Source: Pirellulales bacterium (GTDB taxonomy: Bacteria; Planctomycetota; Planctomycetia; Pirellulales; S012-138). From it: a stretch of DNA of 51,517 nt. The DNA lies in assembly GCA_028066245.1 (NCBI GenBank), contig JALCBR010000024.1, forward strand, positions 1-51,517, written 5' to 3'. This document shows positions 8,742 to 17,765 of this stretch, piece after piece. Every line of letters begins with the position of its first letter. The stretch's first letter is position 1. The notes under the pieces are model-generated. The model saw nothing but the letters and a program-made list of their open reading frames with translations. It was not told the DNA's origin and did no database searches. A program made the translations under genes and the position numbers.

Positions 8742-10676
8742 ATGTCCGCCGAGAAACTCACGCCGCTGGAAAGCATTAAATCAGGCAGCCTTGGGCTCCG
8801 AGGATCGCTCGCTGAGGAGTTGTTGGGCGACAGCAGCCATTTTTCCAAGGACTCTGCCCAACTCCTCAAGCACCACGGGACTTATCAGCAACACAACAGA
8901 GATGAGCGTGCCACAAGTACTGACGGCAAGCGAGAAAAGTCATTCTCCTTTATGGTCCGCACGCGGATTCCTGGGGGGCGCCTGACTGCGGAGCAAATGC
9001 TGGCCGAACTCGATCTTTGCGACGAGGTAGGCAATACCACGCTACGAATTACCACGCGGCAGTCGCTGCAATTGCACGGCGTCGTCAAAGGAAACCTCCA
9101 GCAGACGCTCAAACGAATCAATGATGTCCAACTGACAACACTGGCCGCCTGTGGAGATGTCTGCCGTAACGTGATGTGCTGCCCGGCTCCATGCGAGTCC
9201 AACTCAGTCCATTCACAACTTCAGGCCATGGCCACTCGACTGGCAGACCTGTTTGCACCGCGCACGAAGGCCTACCATGAGATCTGGCTCAAAGACCCCA
9301 GCGGGGAAGATGACGATCAGCGTGTCGCCATCTCCGCGGAGGACGGCAGCGTTTCCTTCGTGCAAAAGACGGACAAAAAGGCAAAACATGTCCAAGCGAG
9401 CACAGCGCACACTCAGGGTAAACGCACCGAACCGCACGCGTTGCCGAGCGAAGTGACTACCGAAGATTCCGACGTTGATCCACTCTATGGGCCATCGCTC
9501 TTGCCACGAAAGTTCAAAACGGCCATCGGTCTTCCGGACGACAATTGCGTGGACTTGTATGCAAATGATCTCGGACTGATGGCCATTTGTGAGGACGACG
9601 AGATCATCGGCTACAACGTGCTGGTCGGAGGCGGGATGGGCGTTTCTCCCAGTAACGCGCGCACGTTCCCGGCATTGGCCAGCAAACTGGCATTCGTCAA
9701 GCCTGATGATGTTCCCGATGTCGCGTTGGCCATCGTCAAGGTTTTCCGCGACTTTGGTTGCCGCACAGATCGAAAGCGGGCGAGGCTGAAGTACCTGATC
9801 CACGATTGGGGGTTGTCTAAGTTTCGCGCCCAGGTTGAAGCCTACTTGGGGCGGGGACTTGCCCCACCGCGCTCAGAGGATGTCACCGGCTTTGATGATC
9901 ATATCGGTTGGCGCCAGCAGCGTCCCGGCGTCTGGTACTACGGGTTGAACATTGAGAATGGGCGCATCGTCGATACGGAAAAGGTCCGCTTGAAGACGGC
10001 AATCCGCGAAATCTTGCGGCTGCTATCGCCGGATGTGCGCCTTACGGCACACCAAAGCATCATCTTCGCAAACATCGCCGAAACTGACCGGGCGCTTCTG
10101 GAAAACATCTTGGCCGAACACGGCGTGCCGCTTTCGAGCCAGATATCCAACGCCCGGCGGTGGTCGATGTCGTGCCCAGCCATGCCCACTTGCGGATTGG
10201 CGATAACGGAAAGTGAACGCGCGCTCCCGGGAGTGATTACTGAGCTGGAGCAAGACCTCGCTCGGCTGGGGCTTTCCGCGGAACGATTCACCGTGCGAAT
10301 GACTGGCTGCCCTAACGGCTGCGCGCGACCCTACAACGCCGACGTGGGATTGGTGGGCAAGGCGCAAGGCAAATACACGCTCCTGCTGGGCGGTCGTTTA
10401 TTGGGTGACCGGTTGAACTTTGTCTATCAGGACATGGTAGCTCTGGAAGAGATCGTTCCAACGTTACGGCCGGTGTTGACGTTCTTCAAATACGCCCGCC
10501 GCCACGGCGAGACTTTTGGGGATTTCTGTCATCGGCAAGGACGTGCGAGCCTGCTTGCCTGGTGTGCTGACCTGCAAGCGGCAACTTTATCTGACAATCG
10601 TGATTCTGCGGTTGTTGAACCGTCAAAAGCGCCCGTCGCTCAGGGCGCGGACTTGGGCATTGCCCGCTGTGCTTAG
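8742..10676 (+). CDS. Assimilatory sulfite reductase (sirohaem, 4Fe-4S)
   Basis: The 644-residue protein has the duplicated nitrite/sulfite reductase fold. The N-terminal half carries TTRQSLQLHGV and CGDVCRNVMCCPAP. The siroheme/4Fe-4S ligands are C478 and C484 in SCPAMPTCGLA, and C523 and C527 in TGCPNGCARPY. These sequences resemble ferredoxin-type sulfite reductases more than nitrite reductases. It reduces sulfite to sulfide for cysteine synthesis in the cytoplasm. It is longer than the usual 550-600 residues because of an acidic, Lys-rich insert at about residues 185-250 and a C-terminal tail of about 30 residues. GAGG just upstream of the ATG is a plausible ribosome-binding site. cysH follows about 110 bases later. 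Confidence 0.92.
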   Translation: MSAEKLTPLESIKSGSLGLRGSLAEELLGDSSHFSKDSAQLLKHHGTYQQHNRDERATSTDGKREKSFSFMVRTRIPGGRLTAEQMLAELDLCDEVGNTTLRITTRQSLQLHGVVKGNLQQTLKRINDVQLTTLAACGDVCRNVMCCPAPCESNSVHSQLQAMATRLADLFAPRTKAYHEIWLKDPSGEDDDQRVAISAEDGSVSFVQKTDKKAKHVQASTAHTQGKRTEPHALPSEVTTEDSDVDPLYGPSLLPRKFKTAIGLPDDNCVDLYANDLGLMAICEDDEIIGYNVLVGGGMGVSPSNARTFPALASKLAFVKPDDVPDVALAIVKVFRDFGCRTDRKRARLKYLIHDWGLSKFRAQVEAYLGRGLAPPRSEDVTGFDDHIGWRQQRPGVWYYGLNIENGRIVDTEKVRLKTAIREILRLLSPDVRLTAHQSIIFANIAETDRALLENILAEHGVPLSSQISNARRWSMSCPAMPTCGLAITESERALPGVITELEQDLARLGLSAERFTVRMTGCPNGCARPYNADVGLVGKAQGKYTLLLGGRLLGDRLNFVYQDMVALEEIVPTLRPVLTFFKYARRHGETFGDFCHRQGRASLLAWCADLQAATLSDNRDSAVVEPSKAPVAQGADLGIARCA

Positions 10677-10786
10677 CGCCCGCTGAGGGCGCCCTCTCCG
10701 CCACGGAACCAACAGCACCTCCTCATCTCGATCGTTGAGGCGTCATCTGCCTGCGCGATTCGAGTGCATCGGCGGGAGACCAAGCC

Positions 10787-11683
10787 ATGGAACTCAAGAA
10801 AGAGAAGTCACGGACGGCGCACATTCAACTCGGCAACCCAGTCACCGAACAAGCGCAGTTGAAGATTGCAGGCGATCAAGCCACGACCAAGGAGGCAAAT
10901 GGGAAACAGGTGATCCGTGGTGCTAAGTCACACACCACGGGTGATGGCGCGGTTTCCGTGTTAGGGTTGCCGCGCGGCGGAGAGCCAAGCAACGCTCAAC
11001 TGCAACTCTTGAGACATCATAGTCGCGCGTTGGAGTCCGCACATCCAAGGGAAATCATCGCTTGGGCGGTTAAGCAATACTTTCCAAAGCTGACCATGGC
11101 CACGGCTTTCGGTCCCGAAGGCTGCGTCATTTTGCATCTCCTGGCCGAAGTTGAGCCACGTGTGCACGTCTTCAACCTCGATACAGGCTATCAATTCAAA
11201 GAGACGCTGGAACTCCGCGATCGGATTGCAACCCGCTACGGTATTCAGGTCAAGTTCGAGCGACCTGAACTTTCTGTTCAGGAGTACGAAGAGAAGAACG
11301 GCGGGCCTGTCTACGCCGTTGATGCTGATCGATGCTGCCTCGAGCGAAAGGTTCGGGTCTTGCGTCGCGCCGTCGCCGGATTTCACGGCTGGATGAGCGG
11401 CATCCGCCGTGATCAAAGCCCTCACCGCCAAAACACGCCGATCATCGATTGGGATCAGAAATTCCAGCTCGTCAAGATCAGCCCTCTGGCTGGATGGACA
11501 AAACACCAAATCTGGGATTTGATCCGCTCGGAGGACATCCCCTACAATCTTCTTCATGAGAAGGGTTACCTCAGCATCGGCTGTTGGCCCTGCACTCGAG
11601 CGGTTGCCGCTGGCGAAGATGAGCGAGCCGGGAGGTGGAGTGGGGCTGCCAAGACAGAATGCGGCTTGCATGTGCAGGGCTGA
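10787..11683 (+). CDS. cysH: Adenylyl-sulfate/phosphoadenylyl-sulfate reductase
   Basis: The 298-residue protein has the CysH fold. ATAFGPEGCVILHLL is the PP-loop-like nucleotide site and NLDTGYQF and WMSGIRRDQS are family signatures. The Cys pair C183-C184 in RCCLERK and C266/C269 in GCWPCTRA would bind the 4Fe-4S cluster, which marks the APS-reducing type. The C-terminal KTECGLH supplies the catalytic cysteine. It produces sulfite for the upstream sulfite reductase, using thioredoxin as donor. The first 60 residues are an unusual hydrophilic extension; the ATG at 10787 has GGGAG upstream, but a later start is possible. No cysD/cysN or sat gene is in this window. Confidence 0.92.
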   Translation: MELKKEKSRTAHIQLGNPVTEQAQLKIAGDQATTKEANGKQVIRGAKSHTTGDGAVSVLGLPRGGEPSNAQLQLLRHHSRALESAHPREIIAWAVKQYFPKLTMATAFGPEGCVILHLLAEVEPRVHVFNLDTGYQFKETLELRDRIATRYGIQVKFERPELSVQEYEEKNGGPVYAVDADRCCLERKVRVLRRAVAGFHGWMSGIRRDQSPHRQNTPIIDWDQKFQLVKISPLAGWTKHQIWDLIRSEDIPYNLLHEKGYLSIGCWPCTRAVAAGEDERAGRWSGAAKTECGLHVQG

Positions 11684-11699
11684 TGCGACCAAAATGCAT

Positions 11700-11747
11700 G
11701 TTTGAGTGCATGCTCTTGCTCACGTTTGAGTGCATGCTCTTGCTCAC
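11700..11747. repeat. Perfect 24-bp tandem duplication
   Basis: Two exact copies of a 24-base unit beginning GTTTGAGTGCATGCTC lie at 11700-11723 and 11724-11747, between cysH and the Rrf2 gene. Each copy holds TGCATG and the 6-bp palindrome GCATGC; a further TGCATG sits just before the first copy. The array ends 50 bases before the proposed Rrf2 start, so it could duplicate a regulatory site. Confidence 0.9.
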
Positions 11748-11797
11748 GGTCGCCTGGACGTTCGTCCGCCCGCAATTCACCCATATCCGGAAACAGT

Positions 11798-12226
11798 GTG
11801 AAAATCTCGGCAAAAGCGGAATATGCGTGCATTGCAATGCTGGAATTGGCCGCCAACTATGAAGGCGGAGAACTGGTGAGGATTCGGTCGATTGCCGGTA
11901 ACCACGGCATCCCCTCGCGGTTTCTCGTGCAAATACTCCTGCAATTGAAAAACGCAGGTCTGGTTGCCAGCACCCGCGGCGCTTCCGGCGGCTATAAGTT
12001 GCTCAAAGCGCCTGAAGACATCAACTTGAGCGAAGTGATCGCCGCCATTGAAGGACCGCTCGGACGTGACCAGACCCCAATGACGGCTGACTCCGCCGCT
12101 GCCCAAGCTCTGCTGGATATCTGCAATGAAGTAGCCGACAAACAGCGCGAGATGCTGGAAGCGGTAACAATCTCCGACTTGCAGGACCGCGTTCGCCAGG
12201 CCCCCAGCGATATGTACTATATCTGA
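11798..12226 (+). CDS. Rrf2-family transcriptional regulator (CymR-like)
   Basis: Starting at the GTG at 11798 gives a 142-residue protein beginning MKISAKAEYACIAML, the typical Rrf2 N-terminus; a longer frame from 11702 is mostly the tandem repeat and is unlikely to be translated. The winged helix-turn-helix is at about residues 20-65 (IPSRFLVQILLQLKNAGLVAS, then RGASGGYKL). The three-cysteine Fe-S ligand cluster of IscR and NsrR is absent; only one Cys lies in that region. That makes it more like CymR, which represses cysteine genes with CysK as partner. Its position directly after sulfite reductase and cysH supports control of sulfur assimilation, and possibly of the molybdenum hydroxylase genes downstream. 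Confidence 0.85.
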   Translation: MKISAKAEYACIAMLELAANYEGGELVRIRSIAGNHGIPSRFLVQILLQLKNAGLVASTRGASGGYKLLKAPEDINLSEVIAAIEGPLGRDQTPMTADSAAAQALLDICNEVADKQREMLEAVTISDLQDRVRQAPSDMYYI

Positions 12227-12292
12227 GCCGGTTGGTTGATTCGCGACCCTGACTTGCAGAACGAATGGTTGCATTGCGCAGAACGGGTACAT

Positions 12293-12330
12293 CTTGCGCA
12301 AATTGCACGCAAGGCGAATTCAGATAGAAT
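12293..12330 (+). promoter_or_regulatory. Candidate promoter and overlapping operator of the molybdenum hydroxylase genes
   Basis: TTGCAC at 12303-12308 and TAGAAT at 12325-12330 are separated by 16 bases. A 6-bp inverted repeat, CTTGCG at 12293-12298 and CGCAAG at 12308-12313, straddles the -35 box, the arrangement expected of a repressor site. It lies about 95 bases before the FAD-subunit start. Confidence 0.4.
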
Positions 12331-12424
12331 GCCGACGAGTTGACTCCACCGGTCGCTGATGTTGCGTGGTATTCTTGGTAGGGTAGGAGTCGATGACTGG
12401 CGTCACGTTGTTCAGGATTTGTCC

Positions 12425-13321
12425 ATGCATTCGTTCGAGTACTCAGCCCCCCACTCTCTTTCCGACGCAGTGAGTCTGCTCGCGCAAGCTGAAGGCAACG
12501 CGCGGCCGTTGGCTGGTGGAACGGATTTGATCGACCAGATGCAGACAGGCCGCTTCCGTCCAGCGTTAGTCATCGACATCAAAAAGTTGCCTGAGTTGAA
12601 TGTGCTGGAGTTCGATGGAGACGGATTGCACTTGGGCGCAGCCGTACCATGCTACCGCATCTATGGAGAGCCAAGGATTGTGCAGGAGTACTCCGCGCTG
12701 GCAGATGCCTGCCACATTATCGGCGGAGTGCAGATCCAAAGTCGCGCCAGCGTGGGAGGGAATTTGTGCAATTCCGGACCTGCGGCTGATTCCACGCCTG
12801 CGATGATCGCGCTTTCCGCCATATGCGTCATCGCTGGGCCCGGAGAAACCCGTCAGGTTCCCGTTGAGGAATTTTGTACAGCACCTGGCGAAAACGTTCT
12901 GCGACGTGGCGAAATCCTCGCCGAGATTCTGTTCCCGCCGAGACCTGCCAACAGCGGCTCGCATTATCGGCGGTTCATCCCTCGCAACGAAATGGACATC
13001 GCCGTTGTCGGTGTGGGCGCCTTCGTCGAATTAGAAGACGATGGACAGACGATCAAGACCGCCCGCATCGGACTGGGCGCTGTTGCGCCAACTCCATTGC
13101 TAGCGGAAGATCTCAGTGCCTCGCTTTCCGGCAAACCGGCCACCGATTCGACGTTTGTCTCTGCCGGCGAGGCAGCCAGACAAATCATCACTCCGATCAC
13201 GGATATGCGCGGCACGGCTGAATACCGCAAGCAGATCACTGGCGTCCTCGTCCAACGTGTGCTCGCTACGGCGACCGCCCGAGCACGGGGAGAACCGTCG
13301 GAGTACAAACCCGGAAAATGA
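12425..13321 (+). CDS. Molybdenum hydroxylase FAD-binding subunit (CoxM/XdhB-like)
   Basis: Starting at the ATG at 12425 gives 298 residues beginning MHSFEYSAPHSLSDAV, the usual start of this family. The FAD-binding motifs are RPLAGGTDL (about residues 31-39) and GGVQIQSRASVGGNLCNSGP with PAADSTPAM after it. The subunit passes electrons from the 2Fe-2S centres to FAD in xanthine dehydrogenase-type enzymes. It is the first of three subunit genes, in the order FAD, 2Fe-2S, Mo. The frame extends upstream to 12359, but those residues match nothing in the family. Confidence 0.92.
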   Translation: MHSFEYSAPHSLSDAVSLLAQAEGNARPLAGGTDLIDQMQTGRFRPALVIDIKKLPELNVLEFDGDGLHLGAAVPCYRIYGEPRIVQEYSALADACHIIGGVQIQSRASVGGNLCNSGPAADSTPAMIALSAICVIAGPGETRQVPVEEFCTAPGENVLRRGEILAEILFPPRPANSGSHYRRFIPRNEMDIAVVGVGAFVELEDDGQTIKTARIGLGAVAPTPLLAEDLSASLSGKPATDSTFVSAGEAARQIITPITDMRGTAEYRKQITGVLVQRVLATATARARGEPSEYKPGK

Positions 13322-13456
13322 CCGGAAGGGAAAGAACGCCAGACGGAAAGTATTCCGCCGAAAGCAAAACCACCATGCTCCAGGCGTTCATACAGAACCC
13401 ATCCCTAAGGTCTTGCCGTTCCTCCTTCTTGCCCATTGCATCTTCCCTCTTCCCTC

Positions 13457-13948
<492 letters not shown>

Positions 13949-14005
13949 CGACGTCAATCTTTTGCCGCAACGATCCTGACCCACGTTGACGTTCTTGAGG
14001 ACAGT

Positions 14006-16282
14006 ATGGCGATCGCAGACAAGCCCCAATACAACGTCATCGGCACTCGCCCGATTCGCCATGACGGCGTCGACAAGGTCACCGGTCGGGCGATGTACGG
14101 CGCAGATTTCCGCATGGCTGGATTGCTGCATGGCGTCATCGTTCGCAGTCCTTATGCGCATGCGCGAATTAAGAGAATTGATACGGCAAAAGCCGCGGCG
14201 TTGCCCGGCGTTAGGGCAGTTGTCACGTCAGACGACCTCCCGCAACATGGCGCCCGACAGGTTGACTTGGGCGAGGGTGCCGTCAGCATGCGGCACTTGG
14301 CTGCCAACGTGCTCACGGATGACAAAGTCCTCTATCGCGGTCACGCGGTGGCTGCAGTAGCCGCGGACAATGTCCACATTGCTGAAGAAGCCGCGCGACT
14401 GGTGAAAGTGGAGTATGAGCCGCTCCCGCCAGTGTTGGATGTTCGCGCGGCCATGCAGCCTGATGCCCCCATCTTGAATGACGATGTTCGCACCGTTTTT
14501 GCCGGCGCGCCGGAAGTTAACGCTGACCAGCCAACCAACATCGCCAAGCATTTGTTGTTTGAGAAAGGCAATCCCCAAGAGGGCTTCGCCGGCGCGGACC
14601 TAGTCTTCGAGCGCGAGTTCGACACCACGATGGTTCACCAAGGCTATATCGAACCGCACAACGCAACGGCGCTTTGGAACGCAGATGGTAAAGTCACTGT
14701 CTGGATGAGCACGCAAGGTTCCTTTACCGCTCGCGAACAGACAGCCGAGCTGCTTCGTTTGCCGGTTTCTAGTGTGAAGGTTGTGCCGATGGAAATCGGC
14801 GGCGGGTTTGGTGGCAAGATCTCCGTCTATCTGCCTCCGGTGGCTGCGCTGCTTTCCCGCAAGTCCGGTCGGCCGGTCAAAGTGATCATGTCGCGCGCGG
14901 ACGTGTTTGAAGCCACGGGGCCAACGCCGGGTTCGCATATACGGCTCAAGCTGGGCGTCACCAAGGACGGGAAGCTCAACGCCGCAGAAGCCTGGGTGGC
15001 GTTTGAAGCTGGCGCCTATCCCGGCTCACCGGTAGGCATGGCGTGCATGTGTGTCTTTGCCTGCTATGACATTCCGCACGCCCGCGTGGAGGGCTTTGAT
15101 GTTTGCGTGAATAAACCTCGAACGAACGCCTACCGTGCACCAGGCTCCACACAAGTGGCGTTTGCAATAGAGACAGTTGTGGATGAAATCTGCACGGAGC
15201 TTGGGGTTGATCCGGTCGAGTTGCGGCTGCGGAACGCTTCCCGGAAAGGAACGCAACGCGTAGATGGGCCCACGTTCGCACGCATTGGCATGGAAGAGAC
15301 AGTCGAAGCAATCAAAGCCAGTTCGCATTACATGTCGCTGGCTCCGCAATCGCGCTCGCCGGACAAGCAATGTGGCCGCGGTGTGGCGTCCGGCTTCTGG
15401 TTCAACGCCGGTCTGAAATCGAGCGTGACAGCGACAGTCAACGCAGATGGCACGGTCTCATTGATAGAAGGCTCCACCGATATCGGCGGCACGCGGACCA
15501 GTATCGCCATGCAATTGGCAGAGACGTTGGGCATTACCGCGGAAGACGTGCATCCCACCGTCGCTGATACCGAGGGCATCGGATACACGGACGTGACCGG
15601 CGGTAGCCGTGTGACATTTTCCACTGGTATCGCGGCGGTCCGCGCAGCAGAAGACATCTGCTCTATCTTGGCGGACCGCGCAGCCGCCCTGTGGGACGTG
15701 CCTGCCGATCAGACAAAGTACGAGAATGGCGGTGTCACCGGTCCCGACGGCAAGCGAATCTCCTTCAAAGAACTCGCTGGCAAACTACATCTGGTCGGCG
15801 GACCCGTGACCGGTAGTGGCATCTCCGGCGAAGAGTCGCAGAGCGGAGCTTTCGGAACACACTGCGTGGACGTCGAGGTCGATACGGAAACTGGCAAAGT
15901 CCAGATTCTGCGGTACACAATCGCTCAAGATGCCGGCACCGCGATTCACCCCAGCTACGTGGAAGGGCAAATGCAAGGAGGTGTGGTGCAGGGCATTGGT
16001 TGGGCTCTGAATGAAGAGTATTGGTATGACGAGCAAGGCATGCGTAACGCCACGTTTTTGGATTATCGCATGCCGACCTGCTATGACGTACCGATGATAG
16101 AGACCATCATTGTGGAAGTACCCGCTTCCAATCACCCTTATGGTGTCCGGGGGGTGGGAGAAGTTCCCATTTGTCCGCCGCCGGCGGCCATTGCCAACGC
16201 CATCTATCAAGCAACCGGCGTGCGGATGCGGCAACTACCGATGTCACCGCCAAGATTATTGGCGGAGTTGCTGAAGTCCTAA
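14006..16282 (+). CDS. Molybdenum hydroxylase Mo-binding catalytic subunit
   Basis: The 758-residue protein is a full-length large subunit of the xanthine oxidase family. It starts with RPIRHDGVDKVTGRAMYGAD, has the Mo-pyranopterin motif EIGGGFGGK near residue 264, and ends with GVRGVGEVPICPP, whose Glu is the catalytic base that deprotonates the Mo-bound water. The active-site loop reads TNAYRAPGSTQVAFAIE and lacks the AYxCSFR motif of form I CO dehydrogenase, so CO oxidation is not supported. It probably hydroxylates a purine, aromatic or aldehyde substrate that cannot be deduced. The MoaD-like gene starts 43 bases downstream. Confidence 0.92.
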   Translation: MAIADKPQYNVIGTRPIRHDGVDKVTGRAMYGADFRMAGLLHGVIVRSPYAHARIKRIDTAKAAALPGVRAVVTSDDLPQHGARQVDLGEGAVSMRHLAANVLTDDKVLYRGHAVAAVAADNVHIAEEAARLVKVEYEPLPPVLDVRAAMQPDAPILNDDVRTVFAGAPEVNADQPTNIAKHLLFEKGNPQEGFAGADLVFEREFDTTMVHQGYIEPHNATALWNADGKVTVWMSTQGSFTAREQTAELLRLPVSSVKVVPMEIGGGFGGKISVYLPPVAALLSRKSGRPVKVIMSRADVFEATGPTPGSHIRLKLGVTKDGKLNAAEAWVAFEAGAYPGSPVGMACMCVFACYDIPHARVEGFDVCVNKPRTNAYRAPGSTQVAFAIETVVDEICTELGVDPVELRLRNASRKGTQRVDGPTFARIGMEETVEAIKASSHYMSLAPQSRSPDKQCGRGVASGFWFNAGLKSSVTATVNADGTVSLIEGSTDIGGTRTSIAMQLAETLGITAEDVHPTVADTEGIGYTDVTGGSRVTFSTGIAAVRAAEDICSILADRAAALWDVPADQTKYENGGVTGPDGKRISFKELAGKLHLVGGPVTGSGISGEESQSGAFGTHCVDVEVDTETGKVQILRYTIAQDAGTAIHPSYVEGQMQGGVVQGIGWALNEEYWYDEQGMRNATFLDYRMPTCYDVPMIETIIVEVPASNHPYGVRGVGEVPICPPPAAIANAIYQATGVRMRQLPMSPPRLLAELLKS

Positions 16283-16325
16283 CGCTTGAGTTGCGGCTAA
16301 ACCAGCGACCAAGTATCGCCATCAT

Positions 16326-16588
16326 ATGCCAAAGCTTTCCTGCCACCTGCCGTACGTGAACTAACCAACGGTCAGCCATCGATCACGGCTGAGGGCGAAA
16401 CGGTCCACGAGGTGTTGGCCGCGATCAACGCTTGCTTTCCTGGTGTCATGGCGAAACTCGTCGATGGCGACCAAGTTCGTGCGGGGCTATCCGTGGTCAT
16501 CAATGACAAACCGCAGCCGCGCGGTTTGGAAACGCGAGTAGCTGCTGATGCCGAGATTCATTTCCTGCCGCCGATTTCCGGTGGATGA
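16326..16588 (+). CDS. MoaD/ThiS-family sulfur carrier with disrupted start
   Basis: The frame ending with TGA at 16586-16588 encodes a ubiquitin-like MoaD protein of about 88 residues: AKAFLPPAVRELTNGQPSI near the start, the PGVMAKLVDGD helix region, LSVVINDKP, and the diagnostic C-terminus EIHFLPPISGG. The terminal Gly-Gly is what is thiocarboxylated to deliver sulfur to molybdopterin. The only well-placed ATG (16326) is one base out of frame, as if one base were missing right after ATG. The in-frame stretch back to the stop at 16298 has no ATG, GTG or TTG. The gene directly follows the Mo subunit, which fits a cofactor role. It is either a decayed start, a sequencing error, or uses a non-standard start. 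Confidence 0.75.
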
Positions 16589-16609
16589 TTGCTGCGCCAA
16601 CCTCAAACG

Positions 16610-16645
16610 CACGCAGGCGTCAGGAATAATCCTGACGCCTGCGTG
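16610..16645. terminator. Strong hairpin terminator after the molybdenum hydroxylase genes
   Basis: A perfect 16-bp stem with a 4-base loop (ATAA) spans 16610-16645; the left arm is ACGCAGGCGTCAGGA plus one outer C. It lies between the MoaD-like gene and the convergent PDZ gene, so it probably stops transcription from both sides. No T-run follows on either strand. Confidence 0.75.
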
Positions 16646-16713
16646 TCTATGATGAACGCGGTTGGGCCGCGGTTGTCTGTTGTCAAGCTGTCCGGGAGGA
16701 CACGCCTTCTAAT

Positions 16714-17358
16714 TTATTTCTTCTTCAACTGTTTCAGGAAGTTTTTCAGGTGGGCCGGAACTTGACCTTGAACGGCCTGCTGTTGACTTGGGGGGAAACC
16801 GCCTTGTCCTTGATTCATCATCACCACGGGTCCACCTCCACCACCGACCGGCTCCAATTGCACGTACACTTGACGGATCTGGAAAGTGCGAACGTCGCGG
16901 ATCAGCAGCACAGCCCAACCGACGTGGTTCTGGTTGAGGATGTGTCGCAGGCTGTGAGTACCGAACACTTGCTGACCGTCAACTTGCAAGATGCGGTCGC
17001 CTGCTTCTAAAGAAACGATCTGGTTGAACGACAGGTAAGCGCGGCTGGCTGGCCCAAAGGGATCAACGCTGCTGATGTAAACGCCTTTGTTCCAAGGGTT
17101 GTTGAGGTCCATGACCGTGACACCCAGTCTCCAACGTTGGAACGGCATGCCCTGTCCCGGACCGACCATCATTGCAGCTTGCTGGCCACCCTGCTGGGCA
17201 GGCGGTTGCATCATCTTCTGCTGCGGCGGTTGTCCTTGTTGACCCTTTTGTGCATTGAGCTGCTGCAAGAACTTTTGCAGATCGTCATTGGCCGAAGCCA
17301 TGGAAGCAAAACCAAAAACCGTGAAGGCAGCAGCCAGAGTGAGTGTGAAGCGTTTCAT
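16714..17358 (-). CDS. Secreted PDZ-domain-like protein
   Basis: Starting at 17358 the protein has 214 residues with a clear signal peptide (MKRFTLTLAAAFTVFGFASMASA). A Gln/Pro-rich low-complexity stretch (QLNAQKGQQGQPPQQKM) follows. The middle reads like a PDZ fold: RWRLGVTVMDLNN, YISSVDPFGPASRAYL, and SLEAGDRILQVDGQQVFGTHSL, where a substrate-binding groove and hydrophobic pocket would lie. The C-terminus is again Gln-rich and basic. There is no attached protease domain, so it is probably an adaptor or binding protein outside the cytoplasm. AGGGAA precedes the chosen ATG; the frame extends to 17526 without signal features. Confidence 0.75.
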   Translation of the reverse strand: MKRFTLTLAAAFTVFGFASMASANDDLQKFLQQLNAQKGQQGQPPQQKMMQPPAQQGGQQAAMMVGPGQGMPFQRWRLGVTVMDLNNPWNKGVYISSVDPFGPASRAYLSFNQIVSLEAGDRILQVDGQQVFGTHSLRHILNQNHVGWAVLLIRDVRTFQIRQVYVQLEPVGGGGGPVVMMNQGQGGFPPSQQQAVQGQVPAHLKNFLKQLKKK

Positions 17359-17765
17359 CGGAGTTCCCTTTCGGCGTGTGTTGTTTTCGTTTGGTTGAGC
17401 CTGAGCTCGCGTGTCGCAGATGCTCGGAAGAAAAAGCACGGCCCGTGCCAATTCGAAAGCGACCGAGGATTGAATGCCATAAGTTATTTTGAAATAATGA
17501 TTTGCAGTTAAAGCAGCAAGAATCATATTGAATTGCTCGGCATTTAAGTGTAATCAAAACGATCGTTTCTCCGTTTTGCTTGTGTCGAATTGATGGCGCG
17601 CATCTGCGGGAATCGTGCCTGCATGGTTCCAGAAGCGAACGGCCCGTTTGATTGTTACAACTGGTTCACCCCATCCCAACAGCCTTGCGGTAGTGGGCTG
17701 AGGTCAAACCTACCGACCGCGGCGGTGCTTTACTGTGCCAGCACATTCTGAGAAAAAACCGCCAT
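17359..17765. promoter_or_regulatory. Divergent intergenic region between the PDZ gene and mch
   Basis: No gene is seen in these roughly 400 bases. An AT-rich patch at 17484-17497 carries a 6-bp inverted repeat, TTATTT, 2 bases, AAATAA, about 125 bases upstream of the PDZ gene start; it may mark a promoter or operator for that gene. Nothing specific is seen upstream of mch. Confidence 0.35.

Noticed and set aside
14006-16282. Form I CO dehydrogenase
   Set aside because: The active-site loop has AYRAPG and not AYxCSFR, so CO oxidation is not supported.
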